Shown here piece after piece: positions 20,370 to 31,837 of a stretch of DNA of 64,000 bases. A program made the position numbers and the translations under genes. Origin of the DNA: Candidatus Endolissoclinum faulkneri L2 (GTDB taxonomy: Bacteria; Pseudomonadota; Alphaproteobacteria; Thalassobaculales; Thalassobaculaceae); assembly GCF_000319385.1 (NCBI RefSeq), contig NC_019566.1:1131266-1195265 (forward strand). The letters are read 5' to 3'. Within the stretch, counting starts at the first letter, position 1, and every line of letters begins with the position of its first letter. The notes beneath the pieces are model-generated. The model was not told where the DNA came from. It made no database searches and saw nothing but the letters and a program-made list of their open reading frames with translations.

Positions 20370-21662
20370 TCACAAATCGACGATCCGAATTATTACCGTT
20401 AAATCTTCATCATCGTTAAGATTAATGATTTCATCCATTGCCTTCCGCAATGAATTTTCTTCAGCTTCGTGGATGATAAAAGCCAATAGCATTTTTTCAT
20501 GCTGATTATGATCATTATGTATAAATAAATCCATAGAAACATCTTGATTACGCATAACCGTCCTAACATGCGCAAGAACGCCTGGGCGGTCAATAAGTGC
20601 TATACGAACATAATATCTGCAGCGCACTAACTCTTGTCGTGTTTTTTGGTTAGCGAATAATTTGTCAACCGGCAAACCAAAGACCGGGGCACCGCGGCCT
20701 AGAGCAATATCGACAATATCACTTATAACTGCAGAAGCGGTTGGATCTGCACCAGCACCACGACCATAATGCAAAGTTGTTCCAGCCGAATCAGCATCAG
20801 CAATAACAGCATTGAAAACACCCTCTACCTTAGCGATCAGAGTGTCTTTAGGAACCATGCAAGGATGCACTCTCTGCCGTATCCCATCATTAGTCTTTTC
20901 AGCAAAACCTAAAAGCTTGATTCGGTAGCCAAATTTTTTAGCATAAGCTATATCGACAGCTGAGATGGAACGTATGCCTTCTATATGCACTGCCTTAAAA
21001 TCAACAGTATGACCAAATGCAAGTGCTGATAACAGCGATAGCTTATAAGCTGCATCTATTCCGTCAACATCACAGCTCGGATCAGCTTCAGTATAACCCA
21101 ATTCTTGTGCTTCAGCAAGGACTTCGTTAAAATCTCTACCAGTTTCATGCATAGCGGTCAAAATATAATTACTTGTTCCATTAAGGATACCATAAACACG
21201 GCTCAGTTCGTTAATTACCAAACCATCGCGTATAGTGCGTACAATTGGAATTCCACCAGCTACTGCTGCTTCATATGCTAAAACCACTCCAGCGTTTTCA
21301 GCTTTACTAGCCAACTCAGTGCCGTGATGAGCTAACATAGCCTTATTGGCTGTAACTACTGACTTGCCGGAAGCCATGGCTGCTTCAACTAAATTTTTAG
21401 CTACTCCGTCGGATCCACCGATAAGTTCACAAACCACATCAACGTCATCGCGAATAGCTAATGTCAATGGATCGTCAGTCCAATCAATACCAGTTAAATC
21501 TAACCCACGATTCTTGTTCTTGCTGTTAGCAGAAACTGCCACTACCATCACTGGCCGTCCGGCATGTGAGGCAATTATTCTACTTCGTTTTGCTAGTAAC
21601 CGTACAGTTTCCGCACCAACCGTTCCCAAACCAGCAATAGCAACACGTAGCGTCTTGCTCAT
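20370..21662 (-). CDS. hom: Homoserine dehydrogenase
   Basis: Hom reduces aspartate semialdehyde to homoserine on the way to threonine and methionine. The N-terminal NAD(P) site (VAIAGLGTVGAETVRLL), the catalytic core (ILNGTSNYILTAM, then EAQELGYTEADPSCDVDG) and a C-terminal ACT domain (RYYVRIALIDRPGVLAHV) are intact. I place the start at 21662, where AGGTGA precedes the ATG closely; an in-frame ATG at 21689 would add nine residues unlike the family. Length is 430. It leads a block with glpX and recJ. The ACT domain suggests allosteric control by threonine, as in relatives. Confidence 0.95.
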   Translation of the reverse strand: MSKTLRVAIAGLGTVGAETVRLLAKRSRIIASHAGRPVMVVAVSANSKNKNRGLDLTGIDWTDDPLTLAIRDDVDVVCELIGGSDGVAKNLVEAAMASGKSVVTANKAMLAHHGTELASKAENAGVVLAYEAAVAGGIPIVRTIRDGLVINELSRVYGILNGTSNYILTAMHETGRDFNEVLAEAQELGYTEADPSCDVDGIDAAYKLSLLSALAFGHTVDFKAVHIEGIRSISAVDIAYAKKFGYRIKLLGFAEKTNDGIRQRVHPCMVPKDTLIAKVEGVFNAVIADADSAGTTLHYGRGAGADPTASAVISDIVDIALGRGAPVFGLPVDKLFANQKTRQELVRCRYYVRIALIDRPGVLAHVRTVMRNQDVSMDLFIHNDHNQHEKMLLAFIIHEAEENSLRKAMDEIINLNDDEDLTVIIRIVDL

Positions 21663-22504
21663 CAGTTCACCTGAGTTATTATTGCCCAATAGGAATCAAT
21701 ATTAGTTAACAAATCAATACTTTGGTAATGATGATAAAAATCTATCCAGCTGTCTATAAAATCTTTTCTCAATGTAGTCATCCTGTAAATTAACCAATTG
21801 CCATCTTTATTTTCTTTTCATTAAATGTTTTGATTTACATGATCTTCACTACTACATCGTCTAGTTTTAAAAGCATTTCAACGAAAATATAAATTAAGAA
21901 ATTGGTAAAAATAGCCTATGCTTACAGTAAGCAAATTAGCATAAAAACTTAACAAATATTTTATCGATATAAAATTGTTTAAGAAATTGCATTCTAAATT
22001 ATCACCGCATAATAATTCAATATTATTAATAAATAGGCGTTCAAATTGAATTTAAAATAAATAAGTCAACGCTCAATCAACTCATTTTAGATTGCTTTTG
22101 TGATGCAATTATTAATTTAGAAATACTCAAACGAATAATTAACCTTAATCCTTAAAATTTTTTATTGTATTATAATGTTTTAATTAAGGCATATCTTGTA
22201 CACAAATTAATTTTATTAATATCAGCATTAACGATTGATTACAAGAATTTACTATAATTAGATGTCAAAATAATAATTTACTAAGACTTATTTTGTAGTA
22301 ATCAATGATTCTACTTATGATTAATTAAACAGCATAAATAAGCATTAAGTAAAAAGTCTAGTTTTATTATTCAGCTTTATTGCTGTTATATTGTTTCAAT
22401 ATAAAAATCCCAAGCTCAAAAAATTGAGCCATATTTGTTTATATTAAAATTTTACAAGTTTTGCACTGCCTGTTATATTTATAAGGTAAACTCCTTTTAC
22501 GCAC
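21663..22504. other. AT-rich spacer upstream of hom
   Basis: No gene is visible. At 22484-22500 the minus strand reads AAAAGGAGTTTACC just after the lipoprotein-like stop, a ribosome-binding-like sequence with no usable ORF behind it, possibly the fossil start of a lost downstream gene. A weak hairpin (22414-22429) is listed separately. Confidence 0.45.
22411..22430 (-). terminator. Weak hairpin after lipoprotein-like gene
   Basis: GCTCAA and TTGAGC pair around an A/T loop about 75 bases after the stop of the minus-strand gene, followed on that strand by TTGGGATTTTTAT. A weak intrinsic terminator is possible. Confidence 0.35.
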
Positions 22505-22933
22505 TTAAGATTCAGGAGCTAATTTTTGTATTTTTTCTTTAATGTATTCTGCACTAGATCGCTCTGCAGCTAATTTTTGCTGAATTGCAATGCGTTCTGT
22601 TTTATTAGTTAAATACTTTGGTCGACCAGGAACGCTTGCTAAATTTGGAAAAGATTTATCATTAGTTAGTAATTCTTCAGTAAAGAAAGTAATTTGTTTT
22701 GTTATTTGTTTGCATTTTTCCCAGAAAACGTTACTTTCAACTTTGATACTTGTAGTTTCGGTGATGTATTTATACCAAATCACAGGATTAATTATAGAAG
22801 ATACCGAAAAGCAATTAACTAACAACATTAGTGTAGTACAGCAGTAGATAGTCGATAATAGCTTAATCAGGCAATATTTATTAATTTTACGTACTAAAAT
22901 TAATAATCTACCTTTAGTAGTTATTGTTAACAT
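22505..22933 (-). CDS. Conserved alphaproteobacterial lipoprotein-like protein, possibly truncated
   Basis: This 142-residue protein has a hydrophobic segment (about 22-40) ending in a lipobox-like LLVNC (Cys 41), then INPVIWYKYI and, near 95-105, FPNLASVPGRP followed by ER-rich helix. From memory, Rhodospirillales lipoproteins have the pattern Cys-SSVP-NPVEWY and then PNLxSVPxRP, often before an OmpA-like or other C-terminal domain. Here the protein stops soon after the ER-rich helix, so a C-terminal domain may have been lost. The Asn at the -1 lipobox position is atypical. Function is unknown; an envelope location is likely. AT-rich codon use is stronger than in neighbours. Confidence 0.65.
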   Translation of the reverse strand: MLTITTKGRLLILVRKINKYCLIKLLSTIYCCTTLMLLVNCFSVSSIINPVIWYKYITETTSIKVESNVFWEKCKQITKQITFFTEELLTNDKSFPNLASVPGRPKYLTNKTERIAIQQKLAAERSSAEYIKEKIQKLAPES

Positions 22934-25072
22934 TCTTATTTTACCTACTGAACCAAGACATTAAAAAATTATACACTGTTTGCTAGACAGCGTTCATTAA
23001 TTTGTAGGTTACCCAATCATTTCACAAATTACAATATCAAGCTTTTTCACCAATTACATATAACTAAAAAGTTAGATTTATAATTGTTATTTAACAATAT
23101 ATTTACAAAATAATTTATACAAAATAAAATATCGGTAATGTACAATTAATAAAATTATATCTAAAACAAAATATAAAATATTAATATTCAATATGAAATA
23201 TCTCTTAACTATATTATTAGTTTTAATAAATTAAACTTTATTTCTAAATTATATAGCATTACCATAAAGTAATTACTACAAATCGTTAATATCATTAAAA
23301 AATTCTTTCTTATGAAAGACAGATCTAACAATGTAGCTTGCTCTTAAATAATTGCTAAAATAAATTTATTAGTTATGTGGAAAATACTTAATAAAAAAAA
23401 AGATTAGCTGAAACAACTTAGCTGTAACAGTATCCTGAAAACATTAGCATCTAATATCGATTTAAATTATAGCATGCTATAACTTGGCTTGTTTAACAAT
23501 AACTTTGTAGTACTCCATGAAGTAAAATATTCATTCTTTATGGCAAGATTACGCAAAAAACCTTCCACCTATTAAAATCATAAAAAATAATTGTACGTTT
23601 ATCATTTGGCTAAATAAAATTAAAAAGTTATAGATATTGCAACGTTTGGATTATGATGCCAAGCATTACACTTTACCTAAGTAACTTTTTACAATTAGGC
23701 ATCTATGATTGACAGCTATTATTATCGACTAACAAGCATCTCTTAGATAGTAAAAGATGGTTTTTAACATGTATACTTCGATAGAGTATTTTGCGCGCGT
23801 CGAGCTCAAGTAGGTAATGACATTAATGATAACAAATTATAACACTAAAATACACTACCTAAGCAATTGCACTTTCGATTAATGGTAATATCCTATTTGA
23901 CTGTATTATTTTATAAACTGTGTAAATTATTAACAATTTGTATTCTGAAATGGTTAATAATTTACACAGTTTTAACCAAGCATACTAGCAAATATAAGAT
24001 ATTATTACAAAATTTTTCTTATGCGTTACTTGATGAAATCTTTCAATTTTAACTGGAAAAGTTAAATGCTTTCTTACTAAGTAAAAAGTAAATGAAACAA
24101 AATATTACTAATTACTCCTTATATTATAAAGAAATTACCTTGCATTGATATCAATCACCTATTGCTATTTGCAATAGTCAGAATATAATGGAGTTTTATT
24201 CTAAAAATAATCTAAAATCAAAATAAAAATTATAATAAGCATTACGCTATCTATCAAATAAAAATTTAATTTTTGATTAAAATAGCTCATTTATTGTTAA
24301 TTAATTCTAATGCTAACGTTAAATAAAATTTTATACCGTACTAAGTTTTATAAAAAAATCCATATAAGTAATGTACATCAACGCCAATATCTCTTTTAAG
24401 TTATTTGGAAAGCTACTTATTTGTGAAGTAGCATTAATCTTAATTAATCAATAGAGATAATATCAATAGTTAGCAAATAATAATTTGTCTAGCAACTAAT
24501 TTTTACGCAATGTCTGGAATATTCATTTTTACTATAATTACTTCATTATCAAATAAACCAACTGTAGTTATTCATACTTATTAAATATAAAAAAAAGAAA
24601 CAATGTATCTTAATAAGTATATTAACTATCGACCTAATAATAATCAACCATACGCAATTAGCAGTTGATCTATAATTAATTTCTATCAGGGTACTCATTA
24701 ATAGAATACGCCTGGCTCATTAACTTGTGCGCAATAATATATAGTTATTCTTTCTATACTTAAATAAATAGACTTGATAAATTTAAACTTTCTCAAAGTA
24801 GAAGTAATAATTTCAACAAAGCTAACTAAATTAATTCAGAACTATTTTGATAATATTCGTATAACTTAATCAAATTAAGCAATTAAAAATACTAATGTGT
24901 GCTTTTTGTCTCAGGTAAAAATAAAAATTGTATACATAAAAATTATAACACTGCAAATGTGTATAAAAGTAATTAAAAAAACAACTAATAAAAATAATAA
25001 ACATATATTTATTGATATAATAAAATATGCTTAGTTTTAACCATAAAGTCTCTACATGCAAATTAATTATTG
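22934..25072. other. AT-rich spacer with a 20-bp inverted repeat
   Basis: About 2.1 kb with no credible gene. A small GC island at about 23785-23815 (GCGCGCGTCGAGCTC) stands out but encodes nothing I recognise. Open frames at 23867-24052 and 24870-25061 are low-complexity and rejected. Confidence 0.5.
23915..23972. repeat. Perfect 20-bp inverted repeat
   Basis: Arms 23915-23934 and 23953-23972 are perfect reverse complements with an 18-base loop. The core is AAACTGTGTAAATT. No gene lies within 1 kb. No T-run follows. Confidence 0.85.
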
Positions 25073-26371
25073 TTAACTTCGCCCAAACACTCGATTAAAA
25101 ATCGTATCAACATGCTTAGTATGATAACTGATATCAAACAATCCCTTAATTTGCTCAACACTAATCTCAGATGTAATCTCCTTATCTGTAACTAGCAAAT
25201 TATAAAAGTCCTTGCCTTCCAAGCGAACAGCCATCGCGTTGCGCTGAACCAAAGTATATGCATTTTCGCGGCTTAAGCCGGCCTGGGTTAACGCCAACAT
25301 TACCCGCTGACTATAAATTAAACCACCTAACTTGTTTACATTTACTTGCATATTAGCTGAATAGACTATTAACTTATCCATTACTTCTGTCAAGCGAGCA
25401 AGAGCAAAATCTAGAGTTACAGTAGCAGTTGGTGCGATTACTCGTTCTACCGATGAATGAGAAATATCTCGCTCATGCCATAGAACAACGTCTTCCATAG
25501 CAGGATTTACCGTCATACGTACCAATCTAGCAAGGCCAGTTAGATTTTCGCTCAAAACCGGATTTCGTTTATGCGGCATCGCAGAAGAACCTTTCTGCGA
25601 TTCACTAAAAAATTCCTCTACCTCACAAACTTCAGTACGCTGAAGATGACGAATTTCAGTAGCTAGTCTCTCAACCGAAGAAGCGACAACACCAAGCACA
25701 GCAAAAAACATTGCATGTCGATCACGCGGTATAATTTGAGTAGAAATTGGCTCAATTTGTAAAGCCATGGCCTTAGATACGTGCTCTTCGACGAATGGAT
25801 CAATATTAGCAAAAGTTCCTACAGCACCTGAGATAGCGCAAATAGCTATTTCCTTGCGAGCATTAATTAATCGGTCACGACAACGCTGAAACTCCATATA
25901 ATGAGAAGCCAATGTCAAACCAAAAGTAGTCGGCTCTGCATGAATACCATGGCTACGACCAATTTTAATAGTATTCTTGTGTTCAAAAGCCCTTCGTTCC
26001 AAAACAACTAATAAAGCATTCAGATCTTCAATTAAGATATCCGATACTCTGCTTAGTTGAACAGCTAAACAAGTGTCGAGTATATCAGAGCTTGTCATAC
26101 CCTGATGAATAAAACGAGCTTCAGGACCTACCTGTTCGGCAATATTAGTTAAAAAGGCTATAACTTCATGCTTTACATCTATTTCTATAGAATTGATTCG
26201 ATCAACAGCAAATGCTCCATGTTTCCATACCGCAACAGCCGCACTCTTAGGAATTACCCCTAACTCGGCTTGTGCATCGCAAGCATGCGCTTCAATTTCT
26301 AGCCAAATTTGGAACTTCGATTTATTCGACCATATGGACGACATTTTTTCGCGAGAATAACGCAAGATCAT
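25073..26371 (-). CDS. purB: Adenylosuccinate lyase
   Basis: PurB cleaves SAICAR and adenylosuccinate, acting twice in purine synthesis. The 432-residue protein starts MILRYSREKMSSIWS as in relatives, carries IHQGMTSSDILDT and the fumarase-superfamily signature GSSAMPHKRNPV near residues 260-271, with catalytic His and Ser regions present (GRSHGIHAEPTTFG). Length is normal. It is a single-gene unit on the minus strand between two long spacers. Confidence 0.97.
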   Translation of the reverse strand: MILRYSREKMSSIWSNKSKFQIWLEIEAHACDAQAELGVIPKSAAVAVWKHGAFAVDRINSIEIDVKHEVIAFLTNIAEQVGPEARFIHQGMTSSDILDTCLAVQLSRVSDILIEDLNALLVVLERRAFEHKNTIKIGRSHGIHAEPTTFGLTLASHYMEFQRCRDRLINARKEIAICAISGAVGTFANIDPFVEEHVSKAMALQIEPISTQIIPRDRHAMFFAVLGVVASSVERLATEIRHLQRTEVCEVEEFFSESQKGSSAMPHKRNPVLSENLTGLARLVRMTVNPAMEDVVLWHERDISHSSVERVIAPTATVTLDFALARLTEVMDKLIVYSANMQVNVNKLGGLIYSQRVMLALTQAGLSRENAYTLVQRNAMAVRLEGKDFYNLLVTDKEITSEISVEQIKGLFDISYHTKHVDTIFNRVFGRS

Positions 26372-28276
26372 GATTTTATCATCACTACTTTAAAACATAC
26401 AATCTATTCCAAATAATATTTTTATTATAAAAATAATCCTTAGATCGTCAAGGAAACACATAAAACAATCAAAGCCAAAATATCTGAAATTAAAAACATT
26501 ATAAAGTACATAAAAAACTAATAATCTTTTTTAAGATATAAATAGCATTTTTCTTTTAAAGTCATGTTTATGGAATATTATTCCAAAATGGACTATGTTA
26601 ATCATAAATTACATAATATCTTTATTATAAGATCAAGATTATGAGTTCAAGCGAACTGATTAATAATACACACAATGCTAATTGGTAATAACCACAACAT
26701 AAAGTTGCCCATCTACAAAAAAACTAGCAATTCAGTATTCTAAAAGGTTGAAGACCAATGTAAAAAAATAAAGCGATATGATATAAAAGATCATGGATGC
26801 AACAGCAATTGTCTACATAGACAATTAAATATACGCAATGTCTAGTATCTTCATATTAATCTAATGATAATGAAGTAAAAATTTTCACATTATGTTAACA
26901 AATTATCTTATAAAAATGGATTAATCGCATCTTACACCATCGTCTAAACAATATTTTACTTTAAAATTGCAAAGTTATCTTGCGTTTAACTTGACAAGTT
27001 TAATAAAATAACTAGCAATTAAAAAAAACAAATTAAATTAATTTATGCAAAATACAATGAATGATTAACTTTAGAATTAAAATTCTTGCTCAGTTTTACT
27101 AATTAATAAAAGCGGTAAAAATTTTAAATTATTAGCTTGCTTGAGTTAGCGCCAAAGCTTCATTAAGCTAGTATTCTTCTTTATTTTTTGAGAACCGATA
27201 GCAATAATTGTACATAAATTGCTTCTTAGGAAGATTATATATTGCTTCTATATATCTAATTTAATAAATCATAACTTTTTTATAAAAAAATCTATAATTA
27301 AGGAAAACTATTTTAGATCTTTTATCACATAATCGCATAAATAACCAAACAATTAATTATAAAACAAAATGCTCGTATAGGTTTATCAAAAAAAAATAAT
27401 AAAATTACTAATACAATAACTTATAATGTTTAATGAATAAAAATTATCCATAGATAAAAGGTAATCAACGTATAAAAAAGTAAGCAGAGAATAACATTTT
27501 TGCTAAATAGCTTCATAAGGGTTAAACATATATTTTATGTGTTCAATGCTTAGTGTATTAAATTATCTTTATATATAGTAACCTTAGTTCACTTTATTCA
27601 CTATGATTTAATGCTATTTAAAAATAAACAGCTGATTTTAGGGATAATATGCAATGCTTCATAAAAATCTGTTAATAAGGCTCTAATCAATAGTTAAATA
27701 CCATTAAAGAAAAAATTATGTAGAATTACCTTATTATGTTACTTTATCTAACATTATAATACAGTAAGATTAAGTACGTCTTAATAAGCGAGTATCCGAC
27801 AGTTAGGTTATTGACCAAAGCGCAACACCACTTAACTCTATAATGAAATAGAAACAGATTAATAATAAGTAAAACATTTTAGGATAATCTATATTAGCCA
27901 ATTCCTTTCGAAAAACATTTGCTACAACATAAATCGAGAATAAAATTTACGGTTAAATTCAATTGCAAAATAAAGTTATTTTATAGCATCTTTAGATGCA
28001 TTAATTAATAAACTAATTAACTATAACCGCTACCAAATAATAAAAACCAAATTTTTAGATTTGTACTCTGGTAAAATAGATTTACTTTTTAAGAATATTA
28101 TCTAGCGAAAAAAATAACAGATATGATATCATGAGTTTGATGTTTTCTATACTATGTAAAAAATACAATGTATAACTAATCATTAAATTAATTAAGCATT
28201 TGACAAGAATACTTTTTTAAAGTAAAAAAATAAACTTTTGGATAATAAAAGACATAATTTCTAATCTAAATTCAAC

Positions 28277-28329
28277 AATTAAATAGATAAAACATTAATA
28301 ATTCTTATTATTTTTTTATCTATTTAATT
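28277..28329. repeat. Perfect 16-bp inverted repeat
   Basis: Arms 28277-28292 and 28314-28329 are perfect reverse complements with a 21-base loop. Sequence is nearly all A and T. Confidence 0.8.
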
Positions 28330-28448
28330 TTCAGATCAAAAAATTTGACTGTCAAAAATGAACCACTTATTATCTTAAATGCAGCATTTACTTAGTATAA
28401 TCTAATAGTTATTAAAAATAGTAACAATTTAACATAGAGATTTTAACG

Positions 28449-28547
28449 GGGCATTCAATAACAGACAAGGAAGCCTGCTTGCGTTCTGCTGGAATTCCTC
28501 TAGGTAAGATTAATTCAATTCAGCAAGCAAACTGTATTCACAGTTAA
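28449..28547 (+). pseudogene. Possible short remnant of a CaiB/BaiF CoA-transferase-like gene
   Basis: A GC-richer patch reads, in one frame, EACLRSAGIPLGKINSIQQA before a stop. The pattern AGxPxGxIN resembles the conserved AGVPCGPVNT region of CaiB/BaiF CoA-transferases. Stops lie just upstream and I find no further matching blocks. This is a weak, motif-level suggestion only. Confidence 0.2.
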
Positions 28548-29107
28548 TTAAACAATCGAGCTAACTTTGGTTTTTACGTGATTATTGCAAAAAATAAATA
28601 TAATCCATAGTAACTATTAAAAGTAGACAATAACTTAATAATTTATTGTCTCGATATGTTTACATATCGATTGCTTTGTAATTACAATTATTTTTTTCAT
28701 CTCACTACGATCGTATTAATACACTAGCCAATGCTAATATTATGCAATAAAAAAATAAATCCTAAAATAAATATTACCTTTTTATTTGTACAGAAATTAA
28801 AATTATCATGAGTATAGGATCGGTTTTAGACGATTATTTATCATAATAAACTTTAACTTAAGGAAAAATTTTTTGCAAAACTTCCTTCCATATCCAAAAG
28901 AATATTTTAATACTAAGAATGTATATTTATATTAAAATTAAGTATAATGTTTATAGATAACAGTTATTTACCTCAATACGTTAAGTATGTAACATATAAT
29001 CTAGAAAAATTATTATTGCATCTAGTTCTCTTCTTAAAAGAGAATCTTTTTAAGATAAACAACAATATATTTACTATTGATTTTATTTTTGTAGTAAAAA
29101 AAAATAA

Positions 29108-30106
29108 ATGTCTAATAAAACAAGCATATCTTTAGATATAGACTATTTGTGTTGGGTGCTTAGTGACGATATCGTTGGTAAACATATACAATGTCTGGGA
29201 CTTGCTGCTGCATCTGGCTTAAATCCAGTAATTAAACACATTAAACCAAGCTGGTTACTACGGGCTGTGCCATTGATTGGTCAGCTAGCTTCTATAATAC
29301 CGACAATTGATTGCAAAAATATCGATAAACGTTGGCCAGAAGTGATTATTTCCTGTGGGAGAAGTACCGCTGGAGTTGCTTTAGCAGTACGGTGCTTAGC
29401 TACTTCACAACCATTTTTGGCTCACATACAAGACCCACACATCCATCCACGTCATTTCGATATGCTTATAGTTCCAGAACACGATCAGATACGTGGAGAA
29501 AACGTTATCACGACATTTGGTTCGCTAAATTATCAAGAACCAAAACAACTAACTGAGGCAGCAAAACCTTGGCTAACTAAAGTAGCTACCTTACCTCGTC
29601 CATTAATCGCAATAAATGTCGGTGGATCAAATAAACGCTATAATTTTTCGTCTAAAGCTGTTAGTCGCTTTGTGAAAGATTTGCGGACAATGTCTCAAAG
29701 TACCGGCGGATCCTTGCTCGTCGCTTGTTCACGTCGTACAAGTGATACAACTAAAGTTGCACTATTAAATGGATTAAACGATCTTCCCGGTATTATTTGG
29801 ACTGGTTCAGGTAAAAATCCCTATCTTGCTTTTTTATACTTATGTGAAGCATTTGTGGTTACATCTGATTCGGTTAACATGATATCAGAAGCTTGCAGCA
29901 CAGGCAAGCCCTTGCATGTCGCAACTATTGAGCAAGAAACCGGAAAACTTGCAGCCTTTCATAACAGATTAAGAAATGAAGGATACACCAGGCCATTTGT
30001 AGGACGATTAGAACATTGGACCTACAAACCACTGGATGAAACAAACAGAGTCGGTGCAATTATGAAGCAACGTCTAGCCAAGCGATTTTCCGCTTTAAAG
30101 GGATAA
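29108..30106 (+). CDS. ELM1/GtrOC1-family putative glycosyltransferase-like protein
   Basis: This 332-residue protein matches the ELM1 family (formerly DUF1022), known from plant mitochondrial fission protein ELM1 and widespread in alphaproteobacteria. Typical blocks are WVLSDDIVGKHIQCLGLAAA at the N-terminus, PEVIISCGRSTAGVALAVRC, HIQDPHIHPRHFDMLIVPEHD, and the C-terminal VTSDSVNMISEACSTGKPL, which resembles a GT-B nucleotide-sugar site. The bacterial function is poorly known; a glycosyltransferase-like envelope role is inferred. The first residues follow a very A-rich stretch and no ribosome binding site is clear, so the start is uncertain by a few codons. Confidence 0.88.
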   Translation: MSNKTSISLDIDYLCWVLSDDIVGKHIQCLGLAAASGLNPVIKHIKPSWLLRAVPLIGQLASIIPTIDCKNIDKRWPEVIISCGRSTAGVALAVRCLATSQPFLAHIQDPHIHPRHFDMLIVPEHDQIRGENVITTFGSLNYQEPKQLTEAAKPWLTKVATLPRPLIAINVGGSNKRYNFSSKAVSRFVKDLRTMSQSTGGSLLVACSRRTSDTTKVALLNGLNDLPGIIWTGSGKNPYLAFLYLCEAFVVTSDSVNMISEACSTGKPLHVATIEQETGKLAAFHNRLRNEGYTRPFVGRLEHWTYKPLDETNRVGAIMKQRLAKRFSALKG

Positions 30107-30651
30107 TTACCAATATATTAATTGGCTGTATTATGCTTATCAATACAACGATTATCTTTTTGCTAAGGTACAGTATTTCCTGTATACATTAAAAATTATA
30201 ATACATTGATATTGTGCAAATTTATACTTTCAAGCGAAATGATTCACATATAAATATCATATACCAAACAAAGCATACATACTTTTTAAAAATTAATCTA
30301 GCCATTACTTTCATCGTTCCCTTTCTTCACAAACTAACACTTGGTTGCAAGTACTCTCTTGTTAAAAGACACCAATTGTCATCCTAGGTTACGTTCGATA
30401 ATAGCTTGGGCATTAAAATTTAATACGGCAAAAATATCATATTAAAAACACGAACAGCCTCTCTTGCAAAGAGCTATTTATACTTATAAAACCTTCGAAA
30501 AGTTCGATTGGTATACTTTTATGGACAAGTAAATAACCTATCCATGCTGTAACAAATTTGCATAAAAGTAGTCAAATTTCTACTAATCAATTTCATATCC
30601 AAAAACTAACAAATCACATATTTTACGTAAAGATTAAACAATCAAAGCTCA

Positions 30652-30688
30652 AACATTAATATTACATTAAGATAGTAATATTAATGTT
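30652..30688. repeat. Perfect 14-bp inverted repeat
   Basis: Arms 30652-30665 and 30675-30688 are perfect reverse complements with a 9-base loop, about 550 bases after the ELM1-family gene. Confidence 0.75.
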
Positions 30689-30847
30689 ACTTCAATACTA
30701 AGCTGCAACCGTAATGCGAAAAATCTTTTGTCACTTATTTTCCAAATGCTATACTAAATTATGTGATAATTGTTTATTGTAGTATTTTAGGTTATACACG
30801 CTAATTTTTTTAAAATTTGCTTCGTAGTCTACCTAACATTAACAATT

Positions 30848-30882
30848 AATTAATATTTATTTTATAAAAATAAATATTAATT
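30848..30882. repeat. Perfect 16-bp inverted repeat
   Basis: Arms 30848-30863 and 30867-30882 are perfect reverse complements with a 3-base loop; all bases are A or T. The short loop makes a stable hairpin in RNA. Confidence 0.75.
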
Positions 30883-31758
30883 TGTATATCTTAAAAGACA
30901 ATAATAATTATATCAAGTATACTACTTTGTCACGCAATAATAAAAATTATTACCTGACACTATTTATAAAAAATAATTTTTTAAATTAAAATACCGCTTA
31001 CACATTACTCATCATGAGTATTGATTTTTAATATTGTATGCAATAATACATTTATCTTAAGTAGCTTAAGTTTTTTACTATAAGATAATGCAAAAAAAAA
31101 TAACTTACTTTAAGACTACATTAAGTTTTGAATCAAAAATTCATTAATCAGCCTATACCAAATATCATTATTTACAAAATTATCATATTTTGTATGAATT
31201 GATTATAAGATTTAATTATTAATAAATAGTTAGTTAAACGATTGATCGGAAAAAATAATTATACTGGGACAATTGTTTATACCACTTAAGTTAAAATAAA
31301 TAAATATCGTAAATACTACGATTAGTTAATATTAATTTATTGTGAAATCTACTAGAATAATGATTTTTTAGACTATCTTTTTGTAATACATTTTCTCAAT
31401 TTAAACAAATTATATATGATCACTTAATCAAATTGTAGTTAATCTGAATCCACTCACTTTTATTCGTAATACTCGTTGTATAAGCGAACAAAAGCAACAT
31501 TATCCTTTATACTGCATTACGTTACAAAATATTTTTATATTAAAATGCATTGTTATTACGATATAAAACACTATTAATAATTATTAAAAAGCAATAAGTA
31601 AAATTTAATCTATTGATCTCAAAACTAAATTATAATAGCTAAAATACTACAACATAATGCAATGTTTTTATTATAGCTAATTGTTAATTCAATAACAAAT
31701 GCACTATTAAATTTTTAACAAGACTAATTATCATTTTAAATAACTTTAGCTAAAAAAC

Positions 31759-31837
31759 TTATTATTAAGCAATTTTACAAGAGCAAAAATAATAAATTAT
31801 TATAATAAAAATTATGGAAACAATTGCTTAATAATAA
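31759..31837. repeat. Perfect 16-bp inverted repeat, long loop
   Basis: Arms 31759-31774 and 31822-31837 are perfect reverse complements with a 47-base loop; the core is TAAGCAATT. Confidence 0.7.

Larger units (their letters stand above)
26372..29107. other. AT-rich spacer with inverted repeats and a possible gene remnant
   Basis: About 2.7 kb without an intact gene. It contains a 9-bp hairpin at about 26808-26827 (AATTGTCTA, TAGACAATT), a 16-bp inverted repeat at 28277-28329, and a GC-richer island at 28449-28547 that may be a gene remnant. Near 27130-27170 the minus strand can read NEALALTQAS then stop, which might be a lost C-terminus but is too short to judge. Confidence 0.5.

Noticed and set aside
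23867-24052. 61-codon open frame in a spacer
   Set aside because: Low-complexity hydrophobic translation, no ribosome binding site, and it spans the 20-bp inverted repeat; expected by chance in AT-rich DNA.
24870-25061. 63-codon frame rich in Phe, Tyr and Ile
   Set aside because: Composition mirrors AT-rich spacer; no motif and no start signal.
28947-29135. 62-codon frame overlapping the ELM1-family start
   Set aside because: Overlaps a conserved gene in another frame and has spacer-like composition.
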